Shown: positions 1-8,147, counted from the first letter of the stretch. The stretch is 58,336 bases of DNA from CAYXVU01 sp964468725 (GCA_964468725.1 CAYXVU010000007.1:1-58336); one strand, 5' to 3'. Notes: generated by a model from the letters alone, not told the origin. Program-made: numbers and translations.

Positions 1-1
1 T

Positions 2-253
2 CCGTATTTTCCCCATCTTGAGAATCAGTTTAACCTAATTTTGCACGAGTGCTTAGAAATAATCTTCTCGGCTATATCTAACCATTGCCATCTCTTTGTG
101 ACGACAGACGAGAAGATATTAGGTCATTCCCGCACGTTAGGGCTTAATTACTCGTTGGAGTTTGTCCATTTAGATGGTTTTGATGATCGGCTTGCTGAAT
201 GGGCACCGGAGCTATCACCTAACAGACCTTACAGAGCAAAGTCAGGTATCTAA
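2..253 (+). CDS. C-terminal fragment of a possible PIN-domain protein (5' end outside window)
   Basis: The frame is open from the window edge and ends at a TAA at 251-253, leaving 83 residues of a gene whose start lies to the left. The fragment contains HCHLFVTTDEKIL, which resembles the last strand and acidic residue of PIN nucleases (pattern LF-x-T-x-D near the C-terminus). It is more AT-rich than the genes that follow. It is convergent with the VapC-like gene 80 bp away. The PIN reading rests on this one motif; the protein could also be an unrelated hypothetical. Confidence 0.4.
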   Translation, partial: PYFPHLENQFNLILHECLEIIFSAISNHCHLFVTTDEKILGHSRTLGLNYSLEFVHLDGFDDRLAEWAPELSPNRPYRAKSGI

Positions 254-333
254 CCTTCAAACTCGGCAGGGCGCACGCAGCGAATTCTGCCTGATTTCTT
301 TCAGCGCCGTTTGCGCGCCTATTAGCCAAGTCA

Positions 334-777
334 TCAAGAGGTCAGCAGATCGCTCAATAGAACCAGCGGCAGATGGGTAACTCTACGAAATGTCGCGTCA
401 TTGGTAATAAAGAGATCGCACGCCATAGCCTGCGAGGTAGCGGCGTGGATCGCATCCGGCGTCCGCAGGTTGATCTCGGCGCGCAAACGAGCAGCCCTTT
501 TCAGAATCAGAGGTGTAATCGGCAGCAATCGAATTTCGGTTGACGTAAGCAACTGCTCATAATCTGCGGCCAGCACATCATCGCTCCGCTTCATCGGGCC
601 GACCAACGTCTCAAGCAAAGTTAGCTCACTGCTGACGATCTCGATCTCTCCCGTTTTCGAGGCCGACCACAACGGACGCAACAAAGGCCAATAATCAACA
701 TGCTTTTCTACACTGTAGATGACAATTGGCGTATCCACATAGGCTTGCCCTCCGGTTGGCAAGTTCAGCGTTCCCAC
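334..777 (-). CDS. VapC-like PIN-domain ribonuclease toxin
   Basis: This is a 147-residue PIN-domain protein, probably the toxin of a type II toxin-antitoxin pair; family members cleave RNA with Mg2+ held by an acidic cluster. The expected acidic residues are visible: D15 in YVDTPIVIYS, E56 in ELTLLETL, D108 in LRTPDAIHAA and D127 in LFITND. The start is a GTG at 777, preceded by GAGGAG eight bases upstream. The gene overlaps the end of the upstream antitoxin by 13 bases, so the two are probably translationally coupled. The family assignment is firm. The exact RNA target cannot be read from the sequence. Confidence 0.85.
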   Translation of the reverse strand: MGTLNLPTGGQAYVDTPIVIYSVEKHVDYWPLLRPLWSASKTGEIEIVSSELTLLETLVGPMKRSDDVLAADYEQLLTSTEIRLLPITPLILKRAARLRAEINLRTPDAIHAATSQAMACDLFITNDATFRRVTHLPLVLLSDLLTS

Positions 778-1004
778 GAATCACGCTCCTCTTGCAGATA
801 GTGGTCGGCTTCGGTAGGAGTTGTAAATAACCGCTGACCGGGCATCGCCTCTAACCGGTCAATTGCGGATTGCTGATTGAGCGGTTGTGATTCCAGCAAG
901 TAAATCAAGACTTCGACCTCATCGCCGACAGAGAAGTCCGGCGCTATGATCTCAATCTTATTGCCCGGTAAGATTTTGGTTTTCACGTGCACTCTTGGTT
1001 GCAT
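765..1004 (-). CDS. Probable antitoxin of the VapBC-type pair
   Basis: A 79-residue protein placed directly upstream of, and overlapping, the PIN toxin gene, the usual position of an antitoxin. The N-terminal part (VHVKTKILPGNKIEII) looks like the short beta strands of a small DNA-binding antitoxin, and the C-terminal tail (EADHYLQEERDSWER) is a charged helix that could wrap the toxin. The ATG at 1004 is preferred over the in-frame ATG at 1025. GAGG lies eight bases upstream of 1004, and a perfect TATAAT (-10) at 1029-1024 covers the 1025 codon. I do not recognise the exact antitoxin family. Confidence 0.7.
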   Translation of the reverse strand: MQPRVHVKTKILPGNKIEIIAPDFSVGDEVEVLIYLLESQPLNQQSAIDRLEAMPGQRLFTTPTEADHYLQEERDSWER

Positions 1005-1023
1005 AGCCGTTACCTCGCTGAGC

Positions 1024-1029
1024 ATTATA
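1024..1029 (-). promoter_or_regulatory. -10 element of the antitoxin-toxin promoter
   Basis: TATAAT on the minus strand, 19 bases upstream of the antitoxin ATG at 1004. A transcript starting about seven bases downstream would have a leader of about 14 bases containing the GAGG ribosome site. No good -35 is seen at 16-18 bp spacing, so an activator or a weak -35 is assumed. The two genes could autoregulate here, as is known for VapBC systems. Confidence 0.5.
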
Positions 1030-1066
1030 CACGGCGCGAGGCAGTTGGCGTCGGTTCAATTTCACA

Positions 1067-1095
1067 TTGCAATCCGCTGCGCTTGTGTATATATA
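1067..1095 (+). promoter_or_regulatory. Putative sigma-70-type promoter of the 1258-4818 cassette
   Basis: TTGCAA (1067-1072), a 17-base spacer and TATATA (1090-1095) lie on the plus strand upstream of the first gene of the three-gene cassette. Spacing is ideal and each hexamer has two mismatches or fewer. The leader to the ATG at 1258 would be about 155 bases. It is back to back with the antitoxin promoter. Confidence 0.45.
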
Positions 1096-1257
1096 TGAAC
1101 CCACAAAATCTGAATCGGTTTATTCGGATTTTATTTTCGCAACGGATCGCTCTTCACCCGTTGCTCTCGCGTGTTAGGCAAGCGATTTCGCCGTTTCGCC
1201 TCTGCGTCTCCGGTAGTTTTTCACCCTCTCAACCAACACCACAGAAAGCTGGCACTT

Positions 1258-2115
1258 ATGAACGCTCATAGACGACTCTTCGAAATCGTTGCGCCTGTCA
1301 TTGACATCTTGCCCGACGACCGGCTTAAGGACACCCTCAATCAAAGTTTTCAGCAGTCGCACGACGCCGTGCAGAAGATTGAAACCTGCTTTCGCACCTT
1401 GCCCGAACGAAAATGGACAGCCGCTATGATGGCGACCTTCTTTCATTCATGGAAAGCCAGCCACTTGAAGATGCTGGCGATTTACGGCCTCTCCTGCCGC
1501 TTGCAACGTCTTGCGCTCGCCAGCAACGGCAAGGAGCGCGAGCAGTTTTTTCTGGCCAGCGCCCACAACGCCGCGACCAGCCACGAAGATTTGGGGATTG
1601 ATTACAACGGCGAAACCCACGCCGAACTCTATGACCGCTTTGCCGCCGCATTTCTCAGCGATTCGACCTGGCAACTGGAGACCTACGGCTTGCCCGAAGC
1701 GCGCGCCTTCAAGCAATGGGTCTATCGCAATATGGTGGTCGAAGAGATCGAACGCGGACTGTTGACCAATCTGTTTTCCGAAATCTATAACCATGGCGAG
1801 TATTCGTTGGCTCTCGATGCCTTCTCTTCGCTGATCGAAAACCGCCATCACTTTTCACCGGAGCAACGCGCGCAAGCTCTGCTCTACATCAGCGTGCATG
1901 TTGACGACAACACCGAAGTCGATCATTTCCTCGTCGTCGTCGAAGCCTTGCGCCGCTATCACGAAACGGTGGGGCGAGCGATCAACTATGAAGAGGCCGG
2001 GCATCTGTTTACCGAATATCTCGCACGACTCGGCGCGATGATGCACAGCCTGACGGAGTTGATGCGCGCAGAGCAAAGCCCCACATCACCGAACGCCTAC
2101 CGGCAAGTTTCATAA
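1258..2115 (+). CDS. Haem-oxygenase-like non-haem iron protein (HDO/TenA-PqqC superfamily)
   Basis: A 285-residue, mostly helical protein. The segment N104-x5-E110-x2-G113-x7-H121-x2-L124 matches the pattern N-x-x-x-E-x-G...H-x-x-L of the iron-containing redox enzyme / Haem_oxygenas_2 family, where Glu and His are metal ligands. A later stretch, ISVHVDDNTEVDH (H214, D217, H223), sits where the family carries its second His-Asp-His set, with somewhat unusual spacing. Such proteins include oxidases and N-oxygenases of natural-product pathways. The ATG at 1258 is preferred over the in-frame GTG at 1171 because the extra 29 residues look non-protein-like. The gene is followed 23 bases later by an acyl/aminoacyl-adenylating enzyme and then an ATP-grasp-like gene, which argues for a role in a small-molecule pathway. 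The substrate is unknown. Confidence 0.7.
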   Translation: MNAHRRLFEIVAPVIDILPDDRLKDTLNQSFQQSHDAVQKIETCFRTLPERKWTAAMMATFFHSWKASHLKMLAIYGLSCRLQRLALASNGKEREQFFLASAHNAATSHEDLGIDYNGETHAELYDRFAAAFLSDSTWQLETYGLPEARAFKQWVYRNMVVEEIERGLLTNLFSEIYNHGEYSLALDAFSSLIENRHHFSPEQRAQALLYISVHVDDNTEVDHFLVVVEALRRYHETVGRAINYEEAGHLFTEYLARLGAMMHSLTELMRAEQSPTSPNAYRQVS

Positions 2116-2138
2116 GCGTGATCGCAAGAGGCAGAGCC

Positions 2139-3602
2139 ATGCAGTCCATTGTTGATTATCTAGAAGCGCAGGCCAACGAGCGCGGCGACCATCGCTTTCT
2201 GACTGAGCAGGGCAGAACTTTGTCGTTTGCTGAAGTGTTTTCACTGGTCAAAAAGATGGCTCGCGTTTTGGCCGACAACGGCGTGCAAAAAGGCGACCGC
2301 GTGATTTTGCTCATCGAAGGGCGCACGCATCACCTCATTACCTATTTCGCAAGCCTGTCGCTCGGCGCGATTGCCGTGCATCTGCACACGCAAAGGCCGC
2401 GCGCCTTTGTCGAATTCGCCGTCCGCCACACGACCGCCAAAATCGTCGTGACCGAAAACTATGCCGAAGGCTGGCAAAATTTCCCCTGCCCGATTCTGCC
2501 CTTTCCGACGCTCAGACCGAATGATCCCGAAGCGTGGTCTGCGGAGCGTTCGGAGATTGCCTATATGATGTTCACCAGCGGCACGACGGGCTTACCGAAA
2601 GCGGTGATGACCTCGCAAGCCAATACCTTGTTCACTGCTAACACCATCATTGACTTCGCACAACTGACCGGCAGCGAGCGCGAATTGATCTGCTTGCCGC
2701 TCTCGTTCACCTTTGGGTTAGGCCATCTGCACAGTCAGTTGATATTGGGCGGACAAGCGCATCTGTTTGCCGGAATGCGCGACTCGCCAGCCCTGCTCGA
2801 CATCCTGGCTACCGACGACATCACCGGTTTTTTAGCGTCGCCGGGAATGCTGAAAATCTTCGTCGAGCAACATACGGACGCCTTCGCTCGGAGCGCGCGG
2901 CGACTGCGTTATCTGGTCATCAACTGCACGCCGATGCCAGTGCCGCTCACCCAGCGTTTGCTCGACTTGTTGCCCGATACGCGCATCTATATGTATTACG
3001 GCCTGACCGAAGCCAGTCGCAGCGCCTACAACTTTTATAATGAGAATCCGAACAAACTCGACTGCACGGGTCGCGCCACCAAAGGGGTCGCGTTGAAGAT
3101 CGCCAATCCTCATCCCGAAACCGGCGAAGGCGAAGTCTGTATCAAAGGGCCGAATGTGATGCCCGGTTATTGGGGCGAAGCGAAGACCAGTTGCATTGAT
3201 GAAGAGGGTTGGTTTGCAACCGGCGATTTGGGAGTGATGGATGAAGACGGCTTCATCACCGTCAAAGGTCGGGTCAAAGAGCAGATCAGCGTGGACGGCA
3301 TGAAATGCCAGCCGCTGGAGATCGAAACCGTCTTGAACCAGCACGAAGAGGTCGTCGAAGCCGCCGTCGTCGGCTTGCCCAATGAGTTCACCTATCAAAC
3401 CGTCGGAGCCGCCATCGTTACGCATTCGACGCAAGAGCCAACCGCCTTGATCGAACGATTGCAACAGCACTGCGCTTCACACCTCGAACCCTTCAAAGTG
3501 CCGAAACGGTTTGTCTTCATCGAAGCCGTGCCGCGCACCGAACTCGGAAAGATCAAACGCCTCGAAATTGCCGACTTGTTGCAGCAAAGCGCGTGCTCCT
3601 AA
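2139..3602 (+). CDS. Adenylate-forming ligase (acyl-CoA synthetase / AMP-binding family)
   Basis: A 487-residue ANL-superfamily enzyme that activates a carboxylic acid as its acyl-adenylate. Visible core motifs are FTSGTTGLPKA (ATP-binding loop, about residues 145-155), YYGLTEAS (A5), GWFATGDLG with GRVKEQISVDG (A7/A8 hinge) and TELGKIKR with the catalytic Lys at about residue 471 (A10). The length suits a stand-alone ligase with no carrier domain. An in-frame GTG lies at 2118, but AAGAGG seven bases upstream of the ATG at 2139 favours the latter. It lies between the HDO-type gene and the ATP-grasp-like gene, all on the same strand within a few bases. This suggests that it supplies an activated acid to the pathway. 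Substrate specificity cannot be read by eye. Confidence 0.9.
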   Translation: MQSIVDYLEAQANERGDHRFLTEQGRTLSFAEVFSLVKKMARVLADNGVQKGDRVILLIEGRTHHLITYFASLSLGAIAVHLHTQRPRAFVEFAVRHTTAKIVVTENYAEGWQNFPCPILPFPTLRPNDPEAWSAERSEIAYMMFTSGTTGLPKAVMTSQANTLFTANTIIDFAQLTGSERELICLPLSFTFGLGHLHSQLILGGQAHLFAGMRDSPALLDILATDDITGFLASPGMLKIFVEQHTDAFARSARRLRYLVINCTPMPVPLTQRLLDLLPDTRIYMYYGLTEASRSAYNFYNENPNKLDCTGRATKGVALKIANPHPETGEGEVCIKGPNVMPGYWGEAKTSCIDEEGWFATGDLGVMDEDGFITVKGRVKEQISVDGMKCQPLEIETVLNQHEEVVEAAVVGLPNEFTYQTVGAAIVTHSTQEPTALIERLQQHCASHLEPFKVPKRFVFIEAVPRTELGKIKRLEIADLLQQSACS

Positions 3603-3609
3603 CCGCCTG

Positions 3610-4818
3610 ATGAAAGACCTCTACGAAAATTTCTACCCGCACTTTACAGCAGAACGCTTCAACCGCTTCGTCAACCGCATGGATGACACCCTCGGCTTTG
3701 CCTATCGCTTGAGTACGACGCCCTTTCTGCTCACCCAGTCGCGATTCGAAAGGCTGATCCGCATCACCGAAGCCGTCGTGCGCTTGCTGCAATCGCCGCG
3801 CTATCACCAACAGGTGACGCGAAGCGATTGGTTTCTGCCGCAAAATGCTATGCGCCCGGGCGATTATTTCGGCGATGTCGAATTTCATTTGAGCGATAGC
3901 GAAGAGAAGATCATCGAAGTGAATTTCAATCCGCCGGGGCACGTCGGCTTGCTCGAACTGCTCGAAGAGAGTTTTTTGCAGGCCTTCGATCTGCCGGTTG
4001 CCCGCAGACCGAACCAGGGGTTTGAAAAGGCCCTAGTCGAAGCGGTCACCGAAAATTTTCATCATAAAAGCATCGCCATCAGCGTCAATCATACAGCCGC
4101 CAGCGTGCCCTACTACGCGCACTACAAATACTTCGAAAGAATCTTTGCCCAATACGGCATCGCCAGCCGCGTCGTCTATGCCAAAGATGTGGAGTTCGAC
4201 GCGACCGGCTATCCGGTTTGGAACGGCGAACGTTATGACCGCATCTTCAACCTGCTGATCGTGCGCGTTTGGCAAGACCACCCCGACAGTTTCGCGCGCT
4301 ACACCGAAGCGTACCGCCGACACCCGAACCGATTCTTTTTGAATCCGTTGGGTTGGAAACTTGGCAATAAGAATTTGCTCGCCGTCTGCCATCGCCTGCG
4401 CGAAGAGGCGTTTGGGTTGTCAGAAGCGGATGTGGAAACGATCACAGCGGCATCGTTGAAAACGCATCGCTTGACTGAATTCGCGTCGCCCGAAGCCGTG
4501 ATGGCGGAATTCGGCGGCGCGCAGGGCTTTGTCCTCAAACCACTCGATAACTATCACGTCAAAGGCGTCGCCATTCAGCCGCAACCGGAGCGGCTCAACC
4601 CGATCTTTGCCAGCGAGCGCGACAACTACATCGCACAAGCCTATTTCCCTCCGGCGCAGATTCCCTGCACCCGCGAGAATCGAGAGATTCAACCGATGCT
4701 CTTTTCCTTACGCATGGGATTTCTCAATGGCAGGTTTACCGGCACGCGCGGCTACAACTTTACGAATCCCGCGACCCACGAAGAGTTGACGCCCGTCATG
4801 GTTGTTTGCGACGAGTGA
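3610..4818 (+). CDS. ATP-grasp-like protein, apparently with permuted motif order
   Basis: A 402-residue protein starting seven bases after the ligase stop. Two blocks suggest an ATP-grasp fold. One is D89-VEF with E103-V-N105-FNPPG, resembling the Mg2+-binding D...E-x-N motif. The other is FVLKPLDNYHVKGV (K310), resembling the ATP-binding lysine and glycine loop, followed by YIAQAYFPP. The metal motif precedes the nucleotide motif, the reverse of the usual order, as in circularly permuted ATP-grasp enzymes related to glutathionylspermidine synthase. The segment NPLGWKLGNKNLL also resembles that group. If correct, it would join a carboxylate to an amine or thiol. No signal peptide. This is inferred from motifs only; a new family with chance similarity is the alternative. 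Confidence 0.5.
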   Translation: MKDLYENFYPHFTAERFNRFVNRMDDTLGFAYRLSTTPFLLTQSRFERLIRITEAVVRLLQSPRYHQQVTRSDWFLPQNAMRPGDYFGDVEFHLSDSEEKIIEVNFNPPGHVGLLELLEESFLQAFDLPVARRPNQGFEKALVEAVTENFHHKSIAISVNHTAASVPYYAHYKYFERIFAQYGIASRVVYAKDVEFDATGYPVWNGERYDRIFNLLIVRVWQDHPDSFARYTEAYRRHPNRFFLNPLGWKLGNKNLLAVCHRLREEAFGLSEADVETITAASLKTHRLTEFASPEAVMAEFGGAQGFVLKPLDNYHVKGVAIQPQPERLNPIFASERDNYIAQAYFPPAQIPCTRENREIQPMLFSLRMGFLNGRFTGTRGYNFTNPATHEELTPVMVVCDE

Positions 4819-4892
4819 TCGGTGACAATCTGCACAAGTTGGGCAGGCGCAACGGCTGACAGGTTGCTTGGCTATCTTCTTTCCGGTCAGAG

Positions 4893-5008
4893 CAAGTTGC
4901 CAACCAAACGGAGGTGAGTTGAGAGGCGGTCTCTGACCGCCGCCCCGCATCAAGTTGCCAACCAAACAGAGGTGAGTTGAGAGGCGGTCTCTGACCGCCT
5001 CTCAACCG
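4893..5008. repeat. Two tandem copies of a 58-bp hairpin-forming repeat
   Basis: Unit 1 is 4893-4950 and unit 2 is 4951-5008. They begin with the same CAAGTTGCCAACCAAAC and differ at only a few positions. In unit 2 the sequence 4976-5006 is a perfect 13-bp inverted repeat (GTTGAGAGGCGGT / ACCGCCTCTCAAC) around a 5-base loop. Unit 1 keeps the GGCGGT/ACCGCC core of the stem. It lies between two convergent genes and could end transcription in both directions, although there is no long T run. It may also be a small dispersed palindromic repeat family. Confidence 0.75.
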
Positions 5009-5045
5009 AGGTTGCTCATTGGGTTGAGCAATTCGGTATCACTCG

Positions 5046-6026
5046 TCACTTTCGAAGATAGCTCTGTACAGGCTGCGTCGGGTGATGTAGTTGCGCGATA
5101 GTTTCGAGGATGAATTCAATGCAGGCTTCTAACACTTCGTCATGTTTTTCGCCGAGAATGGCGATGTTGCGCGTATGCGCATACGTCCATCGTCCCATAG
5201 TAACCAGACTGAAACCGGGTTGCTTGGCTTCTTCGAGTTGCGCTTTGCGAACCGCGTCCCACAACACCAATGCCGGTCTCTCCAATGCAGCGGCAATGTG
5301 CGATAGGCCGGTGTCGAATCCGACATAGACATCGCTCGCCCAGATGAGCGCCATCGCCTGCCGCAAGGTGGTTACCGGAGTGAAGACCGGAATCTCTTTT
5401 TGCTGAAAATGATTGTTGCCCAGTTGAAAGAAGCTCACCGTACCTTCTAATGCAGCTAACAGGCGCAACCATTTATCGAGATACCAGACCGATTCGGGCG
5501 GCGGCGACGAGCGGCCATAGGGGCAGATGCAAACGACAGGGCGCTTGAGATGCGCCAAGGTTTGCAACCCCCAGGCCATCTCTTCGGTAGACAGAAAGAG
5601 TTGTCCGAACAGCTTGCGCGGGCGCAGCCCGTAGGGGGCGCAGAGGTTTTCAATCTCGTGACGAGGTTGACAAAAATTATCCATCTCGGCGCTGAGGTCT
5701 TCATTGATCTGCTTATCGAAATCATTGGCGTTGACGATCTCTGCGATATAGGGATTGTGTAGCCAGATGGGATAGGCAATTTCGCCCGCCGCCGTGCCAT
5801 AATCCGAATAGTCGAGCGGCGTGGTCAACAATCGTAACGGATGCCCTACTCGCAGCGCGAAGGCTTCGACGAGGCGCGTGTAACAGACCAGACTGCCGAT
5901 GCCGATCATGCCGGGGACGGCTAAATCGCAGTGATACATTTCGGCATAGAGCTTTGCATAATGATAGGGTTCGGTGGCTAAAAATCGCGGCGGTTCTTTG
6001 CGAACGGCGTTTTTCTCTTCGCCCAT
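5046..6026 (-). CDS. GT9-like (heptosyltransferase-type) glycosyltransferase
   Basis: A 326-residue soluble protein with the C-terminal Rossmann half of ADP-heptose transferases. CICPYGRSSPPPESVWYLDKW corresponds to the phosphate-binding P-x-G-x(n)-W region. WASDVYVGFDTGLSHIAAAL matches the conserved D-TG-x-x-H-x-A-A motif near the C-terminus. The N-terminal half carries GIGSLVCYTRLVEAF, resembling the G-IGD motif but with the Asp replaced. The ATG at 6026 has GGAG eight bases upstream; an earlier in-frame start at 6083 would add 19 unlikely residues. It has no adjacent lipopolysaccharide genes. A role in adding sugar to a surface glycan is inferred. Confidence 0.65.
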   Translation of the reverse strand: MGEEKNAVRKEPPRFLATEPYHYAKLYAEMYHCDLAVPGMIGIGSLVCYTRLVEAFALRVGHPLRLLTTPLDYSDYGTAAGEIAYPIWLHNPYIAEIVNANDFDKQINEDLSAEMDNFCQPRHEIENLCAPYGLRPRKLFGQLFLSTEEMAWGLQTLAHLKRPVVCICPYGRSSPPPESVWYLDKWLRLLAALEGTVSFFQLGNNHFQQKEIPVFTPVTTLRQAMALIWASDVYVGFDTGLSHIAAALERPALVLWDAVRKAQLEEAKQPGFSLVTMGRWTYAHTRNIAILGEKHDEVLEACIEFILETIAQLHHPTQPVQSYLRK

Positions 6027-6174
6027 AAAAGCTTCTCCTCGCACTCCTGCGCGGCCTTGATAGCCTGCGCTCCGGACGCGCAATAAACCTTCCGGTTGAT
6101 GATGGTGAAATTCGAGCAGTCGCGCAGGATTCTAGTATGCAGGGTCAGAGAAAGGCAAAGCGCCTTCTGTTCGG

Positions 6175-6684
6175 TCAACGAGAGGGAGAGTAGCTTTCGG
6201 GCTCACTTTCAAGGGTTGTGGTGGATGCTTCCAGGCGCGCGGGTTGGTCGGCTCGGAAGATCGGTCGCAGCTTATCCCAATCCCAACACAAGAGGTAAAG
6301 ATTGGCCAGCAACATCAAACCCGTGATGACCCAAGTACCGCGAAAATGTAACGACACCGTGATGACGAAGATATTGGTGATAATAGGAAAGAATAACAAC
6401 GCGCCGAAGGTGGCGGTTCGGGGGATCAGCAATAAAAATGCGGCGAGCAGTTGCGCCAGCCCAATGAAGCGCCAGTAGAATCCCGATTGATACAAGCCTT
6501 CAAAAAAGAGACCTATTGGCGTGTCGGGAGTCAAAAGCGTAAAGCGATTCCCTAAAACTTTCGTTAAGCCCGACGGTAAAAATCCGATAGCGATAGCGAC
6601 CCGCGTGAAGAGGGTAAAAGCGCGCAGCCATCGGCTGGCTTTCGCGCCCGCGTGCAGGCGCGAAAGCTCTGTTCCTATCGCCAT
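6175..6684 (-). CDS. DoxX-like four-helix membrane protein
   Basis: A 169-residue integral membrane protein with about four hydrophobic helices. RVAIAIGFLPSGLTKVLG near the N-terminus resembles the first helix of DoxX-type proteins, and YWRFIGLAQLLAAFLLLIP and TWVITGLMLLANLYLL are later helices. DoxX-like proteins are small inner-membrane proteins of mostly unknown or redox-related function. The ATG overlaps the stop of the upstream gene by one base (TGATG), with GGAGAG upstream, so the two are translated together. It is the last gene of the ECF sigma operon, suggesting control by that sigma factor. Confidence 0.65.
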   Translation of the reverse strand: MAIGTELSRLHAGAKASRWLRAFTLFTRVAIAIGFLPSGLTKVLGNRFTLLTPDTPIGLFFEGLYQSGFYWRFIGLAQLLAAFLLLIPRTATFGALLFFPIITNIFVITVSLHFRGTWVITGLMLLANLYLLCWDWDKLRPIFRADQPARLEASTTTLESEPESYSPSR

Positions 6685-7280
6685 CAACGACTCTCCTTCG
6701 GCGGTTCGGCGGATTGGTTGCTCGGCGGAGCGGTTGCCTCGTCAGCCTTGTCCCGCGCCTCGGTTTTGTTGTTGAGCGGGACGCCCATGATCTTTGGGTC
6801 ATTCATAAAAGCGACGAGTTTATCAGGGCTGAATTTGAATTGGGCGACGAAGGCGTTTTTCTGTTGCAGATTGACGACCAGAAACTTCACATCCTCTTTC
6901 TCTTCGGTGCAATAGACGTACGTCCATTGTCGGTTTTTGCGCGAGGCGAACTGCACCAGCGGTCGCCACTCTTCGCTGACCGATGCTTGCACGAAGCGAT
7001 TGAACTCGATCTCTTCCGAACCGTTGAGGTGCGAGAAGTCTGCGCTCTTAAAGAGCACCACCTTGAAATTCTTTACGCCCGCAGGCTTGATCATCTTCAC
7101 CAACAATCTGCCGAACGAAACCAGCCCAAAGGTTCCTTGTCGTTGACCGTTGTACTCTTTTTGAATGTGTTTGACGACGCTGCTGAAACTGCGGTCACCG
7201 GCGCGGGCTTGAACGGGTGCAAGCGCAATCACCATTGCCAGCAAAACGCCCGCCGTGAGGGTTTGAGTAAGCCGTTTCAT
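6684..7280 (-). CDS. Secreted protein of an ECF-sigma operon, possibly DUF4252-related
   Basis: A 198-residue protein with a clear signal peptide (MKRLTQTLTAGVLLAMVIALAPVQARA, cut after about residue 27). The core (FKVVLFKSADF, SEEWRPLVQFASRKNRQ, QWTYVYCTEEKEDVKFLVV) has the same order of strands as the DUF4252-type protein encoded just upstream, so I read it as a diverged paralogue; this is inference. The C-terminal 30 residues are Pro/Glu/Ser-rich and probably disordered. It is part of the run sigma - anti-sigma - two secreted proteins - DoxX. No enzymatic motif is visible. Confidence 0.6.
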   Translation of the reverse strand: MKRLTQTLTAGVLLAMVIALAPVQARAGDRSFSSVVKHIQKEYNGQRQGTFGLVSFGRLLVKMIKPAGVKNFKVVLFKSADFSHLNGSEEIEFNRFVQASVSEEWRPLVQFASRKNRQWTYVYCTEEKEDVKFLVVNLQQKNAFVAQFKFSPDKLVAFMNDPKIMGVPLNNKTEARDKADEATAPPSNQSAEPPKESR

Positions 7281-7360
7281 CTCCCTTGCTCCTTATCCCG
7301 AAGAATGCACCACCCCATCTTGTTCTCTCTGAGAGTGAAGCCCCGTCACCAGGGGCTGGG

Positions 7361-7972
7361 TTACTGATTGGTCGGCGGTTTCTTGTCGGCAGATTCCGGC
7401 TCGGCGGTCGCGCCGCCATTGAAGAGATCGAGTTTCGGGATGCCGAATTTGCCTTCCAACTGGCTGAGTTTTTCGAGGTCAATCGGCCCGACGACGTTGA
7501 CGACGGTCAAGGCTTTCGGTTCCACGGCCAGCGCGGCGATGCCTTTGATGATGCCGTTTTGGGTCATGAGATAAACGTCAAGGTTGAGAATGCTCTTCTT
7601 CTTCGAGCGCACGCCGACGATGCGCGACCAGCCGGGAGCGCGCAGTTGGGCGCGCACCGATTCGATGTCGCTGTCGGTAAACTCGCCTTCGCGGTCAAAG
7701 CCGTAGCGGCGCACGAAGACGCCTTTGAGGTTCGAAACGATCTCTTTGACGGCGGCTTCTTCAGGCGAGCGTTTCGGGTTGAGGAATTTGGTTGCCAACT
7801 GCAACAGGTTTTCATCAACCGTTACGTCAATCAATTCTGTCGCCGTGCCGGAGAATCGTTCCAGATGAGAGATGTCCAACTTCGCTTCTTGCGCGTAAGC
7901 CGATGATGCGGCTAGGGCGTAGAGCGCGAAGCAAAAGAGCGCCAGTGTGATGGTTTTGCAGAGTTGTTTCAT
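7361..7972 (-). CDS. Secreted DUF4252-type protein
   Basis: A 203-residue exported protein: signal peptide to about residue 27 (ALYALAASSAYA), then LDISHLERFSG, LKGVFVRRYGFD, W-SRIVGVRSKK and LTVVNVVGPIDLEKLSQLEG. This block order is characteristic of DUF4252 proteins, which commonly sit next to ECF sigma/anti-sigma genes. The function is unknown; a periplasmic or outer-membrane role is likely. The ATG at 7972 has GGAGA five to six bases upstream; a 23-residue longer start lacks a ribosome site and would disrupt the signal peptide. The C-terminal tail is Pro/Lys-rich. Confidence 0.7.
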   Translation of the reverse strand: MKQLCKTITLALFCFALYALAASSAYAQEAKLDISHLERFSGTATELIDVTVDENLLQLATKFLNPKRSPEEAAVKEIVSNLKGVFVRRYGFDREGEFTDSDIESVRAQLRAPGWSRIVGVRSKKKSILNLDVYLMTQNGIIKGIAALAVEPKALTVVNVVGPIDLEKLSQLEGKFGIPKLDLFNGGATAEPESADKKPPTNQ

Positions 7973-8147
7973 AAAGTCTCCAAAGATAATAGCGAGCGAT
8001 ACGTGTCGGGTGACGAGCACCGCCGTGAGCGAAAGACGCAACCGATTCTGGCCGGTCGAATTCTTTTATTCCTTACTCTGTTTTCAGGAAACATCATTGC
8101 CCTTTCAGCTTTGCCTGTCATTGGTCACGCGCCGCTCGTCACGGTAG

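Noticed and set aside
987..1271. A plus-strand frame between the antitoxin and the HDO-type gene.
   Set aside because: It overlaps both genes and carries no recognisable protein features.
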